Source: Nitrospira defluvii
GTDB taxonomy: Bacteria > Nitrospirota > Nitrospiria > Nitrospirales > Nitrospiraceae
Assembly (NCBI GenBank): GCA_011525625.1
Contig: WYAX01000012.1
Span: 682,001 to 746,000, forward strand
Direction of reading: 5' to 3'
Length of the DNA stretch: 64,000 nt
The translations under genes were made by a program, and so were the position numbers. This document shows positions 1 through 9,250 of the stretch, piece after piece; the first letter of the stretch is position 1, and the number at the start of each line of letters is the position of its first letter. The notes beneath the pieces were generated by a model. It searched no databases. It was given only the letters and a program-made list of their open reading frames with translations, and was not told the DNA's origin.

Positions 1-1486
1 GCTGACCTTACGCGAGGCGACGCTGATTGAGTCTCACCGGTTGGATCTGCCGGGAGTAATGATCCAGGTCGAGTCACAGCGGAACTATCCCGCCGGGGAC
101 GTGGCGGCGCATCTGTTGGGGTATGTCGGCGAGGTCTCAGCCGACCAGCTTGAAAAACCGGATTTTGCGGACCTGCATCAGGGCAGCATTGTCGGTCAAT
201 ATGGCGTTGAAAAATGGTTCGATCGTCAAGTGCGCGGGCGGGCGGGGCAGAAGAGTGTCGAAGTCGATGCGCTCGGCCATGAAAAACGTGCCATCGTGTC
301 GGACAAGCCGGTGGCGGGGGATGATCTCTACCTCACCATCGATGCCCGGCTTCAGAAGATAGCCGAAGATCTTCTAGGCGAGGAATCCGGGGCGATCGTG
401 GCGCTCGACCCCACGAACGGCGATATTTTGGCGATGGCGAGCCGTCCGGGATTCGACCCCAATGTGTTGTCCAAAGAGTTGAGCAACAAGCAATGGGTGG
501 AGATCGTACAGAATGAACGCCGCCCGCTGAACAATCGGGCCACGCAAGGACAGTATCCTCCCGGCTCGACCTTCAAAGTCATCATGGCGGCAGCCGCACT
601 CGAATCCAACACGGTGACCCCGTCGACCATGGTGCGGTGCAACGGCGGGTATCAATTCGGCAATCGGCTGTTTCGTGACTGGAAACAGGGCGGGCATGGA
701 TCGGTGGACGTGAACGACGCGTTGATCCATTCCTGTGACGTCTACTTTTATACCGTCGGCCAGCGTATGGGAATCGATACGATTGCCGAATACGCGAAAC
801 AGTTCGGTTTGGGACAGGAAACCGGGGTGGAATTGCCGTCCGAACGGGTGGGCATCGTCCCGTCCACGGCCTGGAAGCAAAAGGCCCGCAATCAGCCCTG
901 GTATCCGGGCGAAACCATTTCTGCCGCCATCGGGCAGGGGTATGTGACTGTCACTCCGCTGCAGATGGCCAGCGTCATCGGCACGGTTGCCAATGATGGG
1001 GTGTCGGTCAAGCCGCGATTGGTGCAAGCGGTGATGAATCGGGCCACCGGTGAACGGGCTGAATTCCCGCCGGCGGTTCGCGGGAAGGTGGCGGTGAAGC
1101 CGGCGACCATTGCGCTCATCAAGGAGGCGCTGGCCGACGTGGTGACCAAGGGAACGGCGACGCGGGCCAAGTCGTCCCTGGTCACGATCGGTGGAAAAAC
1201 CGGAACGGCCCAGACGGCAGCGCTGCGCACCGGCCCCGAGAAAGATATTCCGAAAAAATTTCGGGATCACGCGTGGTTCGTGGCCTTCGCGCCGGTCGAG
1301 GCTCCGCGCATCGCTGTGGCTGTCCTGGCCGAGCATATGGGACATGGTGGGTCCGCCGCCGCGCCTCTGGCGAAAGAGGTGATTGAAGCCTATGTCAAAG
1401 CGTATCCCGAAGTTCTCCACGCTGTTCCTTCTAATGGGCGGGTAACGTCGACTGCACCGGCAGTCGGCACGAGACCGAACTTGTGA
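1..1486 (+). CDS. mrdA: Penicillin-binding protein 2 (peptidoglycan transpeptidase), 5' truncated by window edge
   Basis: Periplasmic D,D-transpeptidase that cross-links peptidoglycan during cell elongation, working with RodA. The reading frame is open to the left edge, so the N-terminal membrane anchor and part of the dimerisation domain lie outside the window. The three penicillin-binding motifs are visible in order: SxxK as STFK (nt 566-577), SxN-type as SCD (nt 731-739) and KTG as KTGT (from nt 1196). The catalytic serine is therefore intact. The stop codon overlaps the rodA start by one base, the usual mrdA-rodA pairing. FtsI is a less likely alternative given that the next gene is rodA. 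Confidence 0.93.
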   Translation, partial: LTLREATLIESHRLDLPGVMIQVESQRNYPAGDVAAHLLGYVGEVSADQLEKPDFADLHQGSIVGQYGVEKWFDRQVRGRAGQKSVEVDALGHEKRAIVSDKPVAGDDLYLTIDARLQKIAEDLLGEESGAIVALDPTNGDILAMASRPGFDPNVLSKELSNKQWVEIVQNERRPLNNRATQGQYPPGSTFKVIMAAAALESNTVTPSTMVRCNGGYQFGNRLFRDWKQGGHGSVDVNDALIHSCDVYFYTVGQRMGIDTIAEYAKQFGLGQETGVELPSERVGIVPSTAWKQKARNQPWYPGETISAAIGQGYVTVTPLQMASVIGTVANDGVSVKPRLVQAVMNRATGERAEFPPAVRGKVAVKPATIALIKEALADVVTKGTATRAKSSLVTIGGKTGTAQTAALRTGPEKDIPKKFRDHAWFVAFAPVEAPRIAVAVLAEHMGHGGSAAAPLAKEVIEAYVKAYPEVLHAVPSNGRVTSTAPAVGTRPNL

Positions 1487-2604
1487 TGATTGATCGGGTG
1501 ATCGACAGTCGAGGGCTCGATAGTTTCGATCTGCGCTTCATGGGGCTGGTGGCGGTCATCCTGTCGGTCGGGGTGCTCTCCATCTACAGCGTGACGCATT
1601 CGCAGGATACGGCGTTCCCGTTTTACCTCAAACAGCTGGTCTGGATTCTCCTGGGAACGGTGGCGTTCCTGGTGATGTATCTGTCGGACTACCACAAGAT
1701 CGCGCGCTTGGCCTACCCGACCTACGCAGTCATTTTGATTATGCTGGCGGTGGTGCTGTTCATGGGAAAATCCAGCCGAGGGGCTCAGCGGTGGATTCCG
1801 ATCGGCCCCTTTGCCTTTCAACCGTCGGAGTTTGCCAAGTTGGTGCTGGTTTTGGTGTTGGCCAACTATTATTCCCGGGCCCCTCGCGTCGGCTGGTTGC
1901 ATCGGGTGGTCTTGCCGGGCCTGATTGTGTTGCCGGGCCTGTTGCTCATTCTCAAGCAGCCGGATTTGGGCAGTGGTCTCAGCTTTTTGGCGGTCTACGC
2001 AGCCATGCTGCTGATGGTCGGGGTCAGGTCGAAGGCCTTGGGGATTATTCTGTTGCTCTCGGTCATGCTGTTTCCGTTTGTGTGGGAAATGGTGTGGGCG
2101 TCACTGCACGACTACCAGCGGGAACGGGTCATGGCCTTTGTGGACCCGGACTACGATCCGGGCGGCAAGGGGTATCACGCGCTGCAATCGAGGATTGCCA
2201 TTGGTTCAGGGGAACTGTCGGGAAAGGGGCTGTACGGCGGCACGCAAAGTCAGCTGAAATTCCTGCCCGAAGGCCACACCGATTTTGTGTTCGCCGTGTA
2301 TGCGGAGGAATGGGGCTTCGTCGGGGTCTTAGTGCTATTGGCGTTGTTTATCGCGCTGATATGGGTGTCATTGGAAATTGCCGCGCGTGCAAAGGACACG
2401 CTGGGGGCGCTACTCGCGGCAGGCATCGTTGCCATGTTGTGTTTTTGCGTCGTGGTCAATATCGGCATGACCGCGGGGATGTTTCCCATCGTGGGTATTC
2501 CGCTTCCTCTCGTGAGTTATGGCGGCAGCGCGACCATCATGACCATGGCGTCATTAGGGCTTTTATTGAACGTCAAGCGACGTCGGCTGACCCTGTTTTA
2601 CTAG
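1486..2604 (+). CDS. rodA: RodA, SEDS-family peptidoglycan glycosyltransferase
   Basis: Integral-membrane SEDS protein that polymerises lipid II during rod elongation in complex with PBP2. About ten hydrophobic segments span the 372 residues. The extracellular loop carries the typical stretch around FLPEGHTDFVFA, followed by EEWG, and the C-terminal PLVSYGGS motif is present. I use the ATG at 1486, which overlaps the mrdA stop as TGATG; a GTG three bases earlier in the same frame is also possible. Length is normal for the family. FtsW is the alternative, but coupling to a PBP2 gene favours RodA. Confidence 0.93.
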   Translation: MIDRVIDSRGLDSFDLRFMGLVAVILSVGVLSIYSVTHSQDTAFPFYLKQLVWILLGTVAFLVMYLSDYHKIARLAYPTYAVILIMLAVVLFMGKSSRGAQRWIPIGPFAFQPSEFAKLVLVLVLANYYSRAPRVGWLHRVVLPGLIVLPGLLLILKQPDLGSGLSFLAVYAAMLLMVGVRSKALGIILLLSVMLFPFVWEMVWASLHDYQRERVMAFVDPDYDPGGKGYHALQSRIAIGSGELSGKGLYGGTQSQLKFLPEGHTDFVFAVYAEEWGFVGVLVLLALFIALIWVSLEIAARAKDTLGALLAAGIVAMLCFCVVVNIGMTAGMFPIVGIPLPLVSYGGSATIMTMASLGLLLNVKRRRLTLFY

Positions 2605-2748
2605 GCGATGCCTGGACAGAGGCCGACTTGTTGTGAAATAACCATCTGAACCAGATCGGCGCTGAAACGACAGCGAGACGAGTCAGAACCCGGACTGCGT
2701 GTCCGCGTGCGTCTGTCGATTCGTCGATCTGAGTGTAAAGGAGTGTCT

Positions 2749-4260
2749 ATGGGTGTGGAGATCGCAATCAGTATCGCGCGGGAAGAAACCCGCGTGGCGG
2801 TGTTGGATAACGGGGTCGTCACGGATCTATACGGTGACCGTGCCAAGGACCAGGACTACGTCGGCAACATTTACAAGGGCCGGGTGGCGAAGGTCCTGCC
2901 GGGTATGCAAGCGGCCTTCATCGATATCGGGTTGGAGAAGGCGGCGTTCATGCATGTGTCCGATCTCTCGATCGATATCGAGCCGGGCGATACCCTCGTT
3001 GAGGGTGATGATGAGGACAACAAAGATTCCGAGGTTCCCAAGCCCAAGCGGCAAAGCTCAAAGCCTATCGAAGAGTTGCTGTCCGAAGGGCAGGAAGTGA
3101 TGGTGCAGATTTCCAAGGGTCCGATCGGCACGAAGGGGTCGCGCGTCACGACGTATGTCTCGTTGCCGGGTCGATACCTGGTGTTTATGCCGACGGTGGA
3201 GCACATCGGCGTGTCCCGCCGGATTCCTCGCGATGAGGAGCGGGCGCGATTGAAAGAAATCATGAAGCGGGCTCGCCGGCCGGGGTACGGGTACATCGTC
3301 CGGACGGTCAGTGAAGGAGTCAAGGAAGAAGAACTGCGCTCCGACGTCGAGTTCCTCCATGTCTTGTGGCAGGACGTCCTGACGAAACGCGATCAGCAGC
3401 CTGCTCCCAGCCTGCTCCACAGCGATTTAAGTTTGAGCTTTCGCGTGGTGCGGGATCTGTTCGGTCGGCGTGTCGACCGGCTGCTGATCGACTCACGGGA
3501 CGAATACAACGCGATCAAGGGATTCGTGCAGCGGTTTTCTCCGGAACAAACCTCACGCATCCATTTTTACGACAAAGAAGAAAGCCTTTTCGACTACCTG
3601 GGCGTGGAACAGGAGATCACCCGAGCGATGAGCCGGAAGGTGTGGCTCAAGTCGGGCGGCTATCTGGTCATTGATCACACCGAGGCCATGACGGTTATCG
3701 ATGTCAATACCGGACGATTTGTCGGCAAGCGGGATCAGGAAGAAACCATCCTGCGGAACAACCTGGAGGCGGCGCGGGAGATCGCGTACCAGGTCAAGTT
3801 ACGGGGAATCGGCGGGATCATCATCGTCGATTTTATCGACATGGAGCGGGAGAAGAATCGCGACAAGGTCTACCATGCGTTGGTGGATGCCATGGCTTCG
3901 GACAAGGCTCGCACACGAATCTCCCGGGTCTCGGATCTCGGATTGATTGAAATCTCCCGAGAGCGTGTCCGGGAAGACTTGCTCCGCTCTCTTTCCGAGC
4001 CCTGCCACTACTGCGATGGCCGTGGGTACACCAAGTCTCCCATGTCGGTGGCCTACGAAATTTTCCGGGAGGTGCGTCGACTCGGTCATGAAATCGAACA
4101 ACAGCGTGTCGTGGTGGGAGCGCATCCCGCCGTAGCGTTGCTGTTGCAGGAGCAAGAGCTGTTGGGAGTCGAGGATCTTGAACGGCGGTATAGTGCCAAG
4201 ATTCTCGTGACTCCGGACGAACGGTTGCATCTGGAACAGTTCGACCTGGTCGTGATGTAA
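2749..4260 (+). CDS. rng: Ribonuclease G (Rne/Rng family endoribonuclease)
   Basis: Cytoplasmic single-strand endoribonuclease acting in rRNA maturation and mRNA decay. The protein has 503 residues, RNase G size, without the long RNase E scaffold tail. An S1-like RNA-binding region occupies roughly residues 35-130. The catalytic metal-binding motif is DVNTGRFVG, and the zinc-link cysteines appear as CHYC followed by DGRGY. The start is the ATG at 2749, preceded by AAAGGAG; the frame is open further upstream but without a ribosome binding site. It follows rodA after 144 bp, as in many genomes where rng sits beside elongasome genes. Confidence 0.93.
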   Translation: MGVEIAISIAREETRVAVLDNGVVTDLYGDRAKDQDYVGNIYKGRVAKVLPGMQAAFIDIGLEKAAFMHVSDLSIDIEPGDTLVEGDDEDNKDSEVPKPKRQSSKPIEELLSEGQEVMVQISKGPIGTKGSRVTTYVSLPGRYLVFMPTVEHIGVSRRIPRDEERARLKEIMKRARRPGYGYIVRTVSEGVKEEELRSDVEFLHVLWQDVLTKRDQQPAPSLLHSDLSLSFRVVRDLFGRRVDRLLIDSRDEYNAIKGFVQRFSPEQTSRIHFYDKEESLFDYLGVEQEITRAMSRKVWLKSGGYLVIDHTEAMTVIDVNTGRFVGKRDQEETILRNNLEAAREIAYQVKLRGIGGIIIVDFIDMEREKNRDKVYHALVDAMASDKARTRISRVSDLGLIEISRERVREDLLRSLSEPCHYCDGRGYTKSPMSVAYEIFREVRRLGHEIEQQRVVVGAHPAVALLLQEQELLGVEDLERRYSAKILVTPDERLHLEQFDLVVM

Positions 4261-4372
4261 CGCGCAATAGCGTGCCCCACGGCCGATTCCGATCGGACAC
4301 CCCACAGCCGCCCGGTTTCCCCCACTACCATGGCCCCTGGGTCGTCCCACCCTTGCGAGGACAGTTCGGACG

Positions 4373-5512
4373 ATGGTGAACAGTCAGTCACTCCGGCCTT
4401 GGTTGATGCTTCGCACCATTCCCGGGGTGGGCGACGCGGTGCTGCTCAAACTGGTGCAGGCCTTCGGCTCACCGGGCGCGGTGTTGTCGGCGACTCAGGG
4501 CGATCTGGAAGCTGCCGGATGCCGGCCGCAGTTGGGCGAGGCGATTCGACGAGGGCCTGATGCTGCTGCGGTCAAGCAGCTTGACCATGAATTGACGCAA
4601 TTGCAGCAGCATCGGATCTCGGTGTTGACCTATCTGGATTCACGGTATCCTGGGCCGCTAAAAAGAATTGCGGATCCACCCCCGCTGCTCTACGTCCAAG
4701 GTTCGTTGGAGGAAAGCGACCGGCGGGCCGTGGCGATTGTCGGAACACGGAAGGTCAGCACGGTAGGTCGGGCGTTCGCCGAGGAATTGGCGTCGGATCT
4801 GGCGGCCTTGGGATTTACCATCGTCAGCGGGTTGGCTCGTGGGGTCGATGCGGCTGCCCATCGAGGTGCCTTGGCCGGGCAGGGACGGACACTCGCGGTC
4901 ATGGGCTGCGGACTGGACCGTACATACCCGGCTGATCACCGGCAGCTGCGCGAGTCGATTGAGAAGCAGGGGGCGGTATTGTCCGAACTGCCCTTGGGGG
5001 CTGCCCCGCATAGTTATCACTTCCCCCGCCGCAATCGGATCATCAGCGGATTGTCGCTGGGAGTCGTTGTCACGGAGGCCACCGTGCAGAGCGGCTCCCT
5101 CATTACCGCGCGATTGGCCGGTGAGCAGGGGCGTGAGGTGTTTGCGGTGCCGGGTTTCGTGAAGGCTGAGAATAGCCGCGGTCCGAACAGCCTGCTCAAA
5201 GACGGCGCGAGATTGGTCGAATCGGCACAAGATATCGTCGAAGAACTGCTGCCGCAACTCGATGCCCCGTTCCGCGAACAGCTCAGTGCGCGGGGATCGG
5301 CGAAGAAGCGACCAGGCCTCGTGTTAGCCGCCGACGAGGCGCGTGTGTATGAGGCCCTGTCCGTCCTGCCGCAATCGATAGATGACGTGATTCGACGAAG
5401 TGATCTGCCCGCCGCTCAGGTTGCGGCGCTGTTGCTCTCATTGGAATTGAAGAATTGCATTCGACAGATGCCCGGCAATGAGTACGTACGGCTCTCGAAC
5501 GAGATCCCTTGA
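4373..5512 (+). CDS. dprA: DprA/Smf, DNA-processing protein
   Basis: Cytoplasmic protein that binds incoming single-stranded DNA and loads RecA during natural transformation; also conserved in non-competent bacteria. The 379 residues show an N-terminal helix-hairpin-helix region (IPGVGDAVLLKL), the Rossmann-like core with AIVGTRKVS and SGLARGVDAAAH, then PRRNRIISGL. A C-terminal winged-helix-like domain of about 60 residues is also present. Only 81 bp separate it from topA on the same strand, the common dprA-topA arrangement. Confidence 0.95.
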   Translation: MVNSQSLRPWLMLRTIPGVGDAVLLKLVQAFGSPGAVLSATQGDLEAAGCRPQLGEAIRRGPDAAAVKQLDHELTQLQQHRISVLTYLDSRYPGPLKRIADPPPLLYVQGSLEESDRRAVAIVGTRKVSTVGRAFAEELASDLAALGFTIVSGLARGVDAAAHRGALAGQGRTLAVMGCGLDRTYPADHRQLRESIEKQGAVLSELPLGAAPHSYHFPRRNRIISGLSLGVVVTEATVQSGSLITARLAGEQGREVFAVPGFVKAENSRGPNSLLKDGARLVESAQDIVEELLPQLDAPFREQLSARGSAKKRPGLVLAADEARVYEALSVLPQSIDDVIRRSDLPAAQVAALLLSLELKNCIRQMPGNEYVRLSNEIP

Positions 5513-5522
5513 GAGATTAGAG

Positions 5523-5550
5523 CTGACAAGGCTTCGAGATTTGTTATAGT
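5523..5550 (+). promoter_or_regulatory. Predicted sigma70 promoter of topA
   Basis: CTGACA (5523-5528) and TATAGT (5545-5550) are separated by 16 bp and each matches consensus at five of six positions. They lie about 45 bp before the topA start, so topA can be transcribed independently of dprA. Confidence 0.55.
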
Positions 5551-5593
5551 GGGTGTGGTAGTCTGGCGCAGGCATTGAGGAACCCGGATCGAT

Positions 5594-7930
5594 ATGGCCA
5601 AATCGCTGATCATTGTTGAGTCGCCGACGAAGGCGCGCACTATCACGAAATATCTCGGCCGCGGCTACTCCGTGATGGCCTCCGTCGGACACGTCAAAGA
5701 TCTGCCGACCAGTAAACTGGGTGTCGATCTCGAAAATGATTTCGAGCCCCAATACGTCACGATCAAGGGAAAATCCAAGGTTCTTGCGGATATCAAGAAG
5801 AAAGCCCAGGAAGTGGATACCGTCTTTCTGGCGCCGGACCCGGACCGCGAAGGAGAAGCGATTGCCTGGCATATTGCCCAGGAGCTTCACGGCAAGGGCA
5901 AGAAGAAGGACGGCAAGGTCTTTCGCGTCTTGTTCAACGAAATCACGGAATCGGCAATCAAACGTGCGCTGAAGTCGCCGGGCGAGATCGATATTAAACT
6001 GGTGCAGGCGCAACAGGCGCGCCGGGTGCTGGATCGCATCGTCGGGTACCAGGGGAGCCAGTTGTTGTGGAAAAAGGTCCGCCGCGGTCTCAGCATGGGG
6101 CGGGTCCAGTCGGTGGCGGTTCGGCTCATTTGCGATCGAGAGAAGGAACGCGAAGCGTTCCGGGCGGAAGAATACTGGTCGATCGTTGCGCTGTTGAGCG
6201 GGGTGAATCCTCCGGCCTTCGAGGCGAAGTTGCATTCCGTCAACGGGCAGGACGCGGATATCGGCACCAGTGAGCAGGCCGAGCGCATCCTCCAAGCCGT
6301 GCAGGGGAAAGCGTTCGTGGTGCAATCGATCGAGCGGAAGGAAAAGAAGCGGAACCCTGTGGCGCCGTTCATTACCAGCCGGCTTCAGCAGGAGGCTGCC
6401 AGGAAACTGCATTTCACGCCCAAGAAGACCATGACGCTGGCACAGCAGCTCTATGAAGGGGTGGAAATCGGCGCGGAAGGTCAGACCGGCCTCATCACCT
6501 ATATGCGAACGGATTCGCCGAGAATTTCGCAAGAGGCGACTGAGGATGCTAGAACGGTGATTGGGGAGCGATTCGGAGCAGAGTATCTGCCGGCCACGCC
6601 GAATGTGTACAAGACGCAAAAGGCCGCGCAGGAAGCCCATGAAGCGATTCGTCCCACCGTCGCGGCTCGTGATCCGGAGTCGATCAAGCAGTACCTCGAG
6701 CAGGATCAGTACAATCTCTATAAGCTGATTTGGAACCGATTCATCGCGTCGCAGATGGTTCCCGCGATTTTGGATGTCACGCGGGTGGATTCGAGTCCCG
6801 TCGGGACCGCAGATCGCTATGTGTTTCGCACGACCGGGACCGTCGTCAAGTTTCCGGGACATACGGCGGTGTATCTCGAAGGAACCGATGCGGTCCTGCC
6901 CTCGCAGAAGCCGAAAAGCGAGCCGGAGTCCGAAGAAGAATCAGATCGTCAACTCCCGGTCCTCCGTGAAGGAGAGTCGTTACGTCTCGTGAGCCAGGAG
7001 GGCCAGACCGCACCGGGCTTGGTGTCCAAACAACACTTTACTCAGCCGCCACCGCGATACAATGAAGCGCTGTTGATTCGAGAACTGGAAGAGAAGGGCA
7101 TCGGACGTCCGTCGACCTATGCCGCCATCATCTCGACGATTCAGGACCGGAAATATGTCGAGAAGCTTGAGGGGAGGTTTCTGCCGACCGAAACCGGGCG
7201 AACCGTGAATGACTTTTTGTTGAAGGGCTTTCCTGATCTCCTGGACACTGAATTTACTTCACACATGGAGGAACAGCTCGACGAGGTTGAGGAGGGCACG
7301 AAGCCCTGGGTCTCGGCCGTGCGGGAGTTTTACACTCCGTTCGTGAGAGAAATGGAGCTGGCGCAGAGTATTCCGGGGCCGAAAGATACGGTCGAGCCTC
7401 CGACGAATCTGCCGTGTGAAAAGTGCGGTCGCATGATGGAGATCAAGTGGGGACGGAACGGCAAGTTCCTGGCCTGTCCTGCATACAAAGAAGACCCTCC
7501 GTGCAAGAATACGCAAAACTTTGAACGATTGCCGGACGGGACCATCAAGATTGTTCCTAAGCTCGAAGAAACGACGGACGAGAAATGTGACAAGTGCTCC
7601 AGTCCTATGGTCGTCAAATCGGGGCGCTTCGGCAAATTCCTCGCGTGTTCCGCCTACCCGGAATGCAAGACGACCAAGGCCATCGCACTGGGCGTGAAAT
7701 GTCCCCAGCCGGGGTGCGGTGGCGATCTGGTTCAGAAGCGTACGAAAAAAGGCCGAAACTTCTACTCCTGCGGACGTTACCCAGAATGTGAATTCGCGCT
7801 CTGGGATCGCCCTATCAATAAACCATGCCCCACGTGCCGCGCCCCCTTCCTTATCGAGAAGGTCAGCAAGCAGGCCGGCCGCTCTGTGCAGTGTCGTAAC
7901 GAGGAGTGCGGGTATCGGGAAGCGGGATAA
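5594..7930 (+). CDS. topA: DNA topoisomerase I (type IA)
   Basis: Relaxes negative supercoils by single-strand passage. The 778 residues begin with the Toprim domain (IVESPTKARTI, and the acidic PDPDREGEA). The catalytic tyrosine is Y303 in the GLITYMRTDS motif. The C-terminus carries four tetracysteine zinc-ribbon units, starting at about residues 602, 660, 705 and 746, which bind single-stranded DNA. Length and domain order are normal for a bacterial TopA with several zinc fingers. Confidence 0.97.
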   Translation: MAKSLIIVESPTKARTITKYLGRGYSVMASVGHVKDLPTSKLGVDLENDFEPQYVTIKGKSKVLADIKKKAQEVDTVFLAPDPDREGEAIAWHIAQELHGKGKKKDGKVFRVLFNEITESAIKRALKSPGEIDIKLVQAQQARRVLDRIVGYQGSQLLWKKVRRGLSMGRVQSVAVRLICDREKEREAFRAEEYWSIVALLSGVNPPAFEAKLHSVNGQDADIGTSEQAERILQAVQGKAFVVQSIERKEKKRNPVAPFITSRLQQEAARKLHFTPKKTMTLAQQLYEGVEIGAEGQTGLITYMRTDSPRISQEATEDARTVIGERFGAEYLPATPNVYKTQKAAQEAHEAIRPTVAARDPESIKQYLEQDQYNLYKLIWNRFIASQMVPAILDVTRVDSSPVGTADRYVFRTTGTVVKFPGHTAVYLEGTDAVLPSQKPKSEPESEEESDRQLPVLREGESLRLVSQEGQTAPGLVSKQHFTQPPPRYNEALLIRELEEKGIGRPSTYAAIISTIQDRKYVEKLEGRFLPTETGRTVNDFLLKGFPDLLDTEFTSHMEEQLDEVEEGTKPWVSAVREFYTPFVREMELAQSIPGPKDTVEPPTNLPCEKCGRMMEIKWGRNGKFLACPAYKEDPPCKNTQNFERLPDGTIKIVPKLEETTDEKCDKCSSPMVVKSGRFGKFLACSAYPECKTTKAIALGVKCPQPGCGGDLVQKRTKKGRNFYSCGRYPECEFALWDRPINKPCPTCRAPFLIEKVSKQAGRSVQCRNEECGYREAG

Positions 7931-8054
7931 CCGATCACGATATTTTTCGGGGCGCTGCAGTTCGAATTACCATCCGTCTCTCCGCTCATCTCCCCATCTC
8001 CACAGGTGTTAAGATCCGTTGCGGGCATGCATTCGCGGTAGACTTGCGCGGTCG

Positions 8055-8083
8055 TTCTCATGAGAGGAATGAGAAGCGTTCTC
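8055..8083. promoter_or_regulatory. Overlapping dyads, Fur-like operator upstream of bfr genes
   Basis: TTCTCAT (8055-8061) pairs with ATGAGAA (8069-8075). GAGAA-GCG-TTCTC (8071-8083) is a second dyad sharing the same half-site, and TCTCATGAGA (8056-8065) is a perfect palindrome. TGAGAAGCGTTCTCG matches the TGAGAAT-N-ATTCTCA form of the 7-1-7 Fur site at 11 of 15 positions by eye. It lies about 45 bp upstream of a TTGACA hexamer. A peroxide or other metal regulator is an alternative. Confidence 0.45.
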
Positions 8084-8125
8084 GACGAAGTTGATAACCC
8101 TCCTCATTACTACGTACTTCTCTTG

Positions 8126-8154
8126 TTGACAATCGCTTCGAGAATGTCTAAGTA
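8126..8154 (+). promoter_or_regulatory. Possible promoter of the bfr operon
   Basis: A perfect TTGACA at 8126-8131 is followed after 17 bp by TAAGTA (8149-8154), a poor match to the -10 consensus. The strong -35 with weak -10 suggests an activated or differently organised promoter. Confidence 0.35.
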
Positions 8155-8242
8155 AGGTATGGAATGCGTTCGGTGAGGATGGGGCGATTGGCGCCATCCG
8201 ACTTGGAGTTCCAGAGATGTTCACGGCCGGAGGGAGGGACAC

Positions 8243-8710
8243 ATGAAAGCGAAACAGGGTGTGATCGAACTGCTGAATAAGGTGTTGACGGCTGATCTCA
8301 CCGCCATCAATCAATATTTCGTCCACGCGAAGATGTGTGCGAACTGGGGATATGAGCGTCTTCACCATAAAGTGAGGGAGCGCAGCATCGATGAGATGAA
8401 GGATGCGGACGAATTAATCAGCCACATTTTGTATCTGGAGGGCGTGCCCAACGTTCAGCGGATGAATACGGTGCATATCGGTGAGACGGTTCCCGAACAG
8501 TTAAGGCTCGATCTTAAAGCCGAACAGGAAATGCTCACGTTATTGAGCGACGGCGTCACTCATTGTGCAAAGGTCGGTGACTTTACAACCAGGCATATGC
8601 TGGAAGAGATGGCAAAAGATGTGGATGCGCACATCGATTGGATCGAGACGCAAATGGAGACGATCAAACAGATAGGTCTCGAAAATTATCTGGCCGAGCA
8701 GATTAACTAG
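8243..8710 (+). CDS. bfr: Bacterioferritin, haem-binding type subunit with degenerate ferroxidase site
   Basis: Iron-storage subunit that assembles into a 24-mer. The 155 residues align without gaps to E. coli Bfr. The haem ligand Met52 is kept (DEMKDAD). Of the six dinuclear ferroxidase ligands, E51, E94 and H130 are kept, but position 18 is Asp, position 54 is Asp instead of His, and position 127 is Val instead of Glu. Haem binding is therefore expected, but poor ferroxidase activity. The next gene is a second bacterioferritin with the opposite pattern, so the two probably form a mixed shell. The start is the ATG following GGAGGGAC. Confidence 0.9.
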   Translation: MKAKQGVIELLNKVLTADLTAINQYFVHAKMCANWGYERLHHKVRERSIDEMKDADELISHILYLEGVPNVQRMNTVHIGETVPEQLRLDLKAEQEMLTLLSDGVTHCAKVGDFTTRHMLEEMAKDVDAHIDWIETQMETIKQIGLENYLAEQIN

Positions 8711-8754
8711 GACAGCTAATGTAGCGCCCATCGGGCGTCGTCATGGGGGTAGGG

Positions 8755-9231
8755 ATGAAAGCGAAAGAGGGGGTCCTCGAAATTCTGAATAGGGTCTTGG
8801 TCAGCGAGCTGACGGCGGTGCACCAGTATCTGTTGCACGCGGCCCTCTGCAAGCATTGGGGATATGGTCGACTGCACGAGCATTTCAGCCACTTGGCCCA
8901 AGAGGAAGTCAGCCACTCCGCAGGCCTTATCGATCATATTCTCTACCTGGGTGGAGCACCCGCAATGGATCGTTTGGATGCGGTAGCCTCGGGGAAGAAG
9001 GTGCCGGAGTTGTTCGAGGCGGATCTTGCGTTCGAGCGCGAGGACGCGGATGCGTTGCGGAGTGGGATCGCGCACTGTGTCAAGGTCGGGGATTACACGA
9101 CGCGCCATCGGCTTGAGGAAATGATTGTCGATACCGAAGAACATATTGAGTGGTTTGAGACCCAGCTTCGCACGATCTCGCAGGTGGGCCTGGAACGATA
9201 CCTGGCCGAGCAGATTGCAGGCAAGGCGTAG
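8755..9231 (+). CDS. bfr: Bacterioferritin, ferroxidase-type subunit lacking the haem methionine
   Basis: Second 24-mer iron-storage subunit, 158 residues. E18, E51, H54, E94 and H130 of the ferroxidase centre are present. Position 127 is Thr, with Glu at 128 and 129 beside it. The haem ligand position 52 is Val, so symmetric haem binding is not expected. I start at the second ATG (8755) because MKAKEG then matches the start of its neighbour and a purine-rich GGGGGTAGGG precedes it; the ATG at 8743 is the alternative. Only 44 bp separate it from the first bfr gene, so the two are cotranscribed. Confidence 0.9.
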   Translation: MKAKEGVLEILNRVLVSELTAVHQYLLHAALCKHWGYGRLHEHFSHLAQEEVSHSAGLIDHILYLGGAPAMDRLDAVASGKKVPELFEADLAFEREDADALRSGIAHCVKVGDYTTRHRLEEMIVDTEEHIEWFETQLRTISQVGLERYLAEQIAGKA

Positions 9232-9250
9232 CTGACTTCGCTCATCCGAC

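Larger units (their letters stand above)
7931..8242. other. Gene-free leader upstream of the bacterioferritin pair
   Basis: No credible coding sequence is present. The left part is the topA 3' flank. The middle (8055-8083) carries overlapping dyads resembling a Fur site, and 8126-8131 is a perfect TTGACA hexamer. Both are listed separately. This is the control region for the two bacterioferritin genes. Confidence 0.6.

Noticed and set aside
374..1420. Long minus-strand open frame opposite mrdA
   Set aside because: It is the complement of the PBP2 coding frame; composition is Arg/His/Gly-rich and it lacks a ribosome binding site.
5438..6862. 474-codon minus-strand open frame opposite topA
   Set aside because: Shadow of topA, which has intact Toprim and catalytic motifs; the reverse frame shows no domain.
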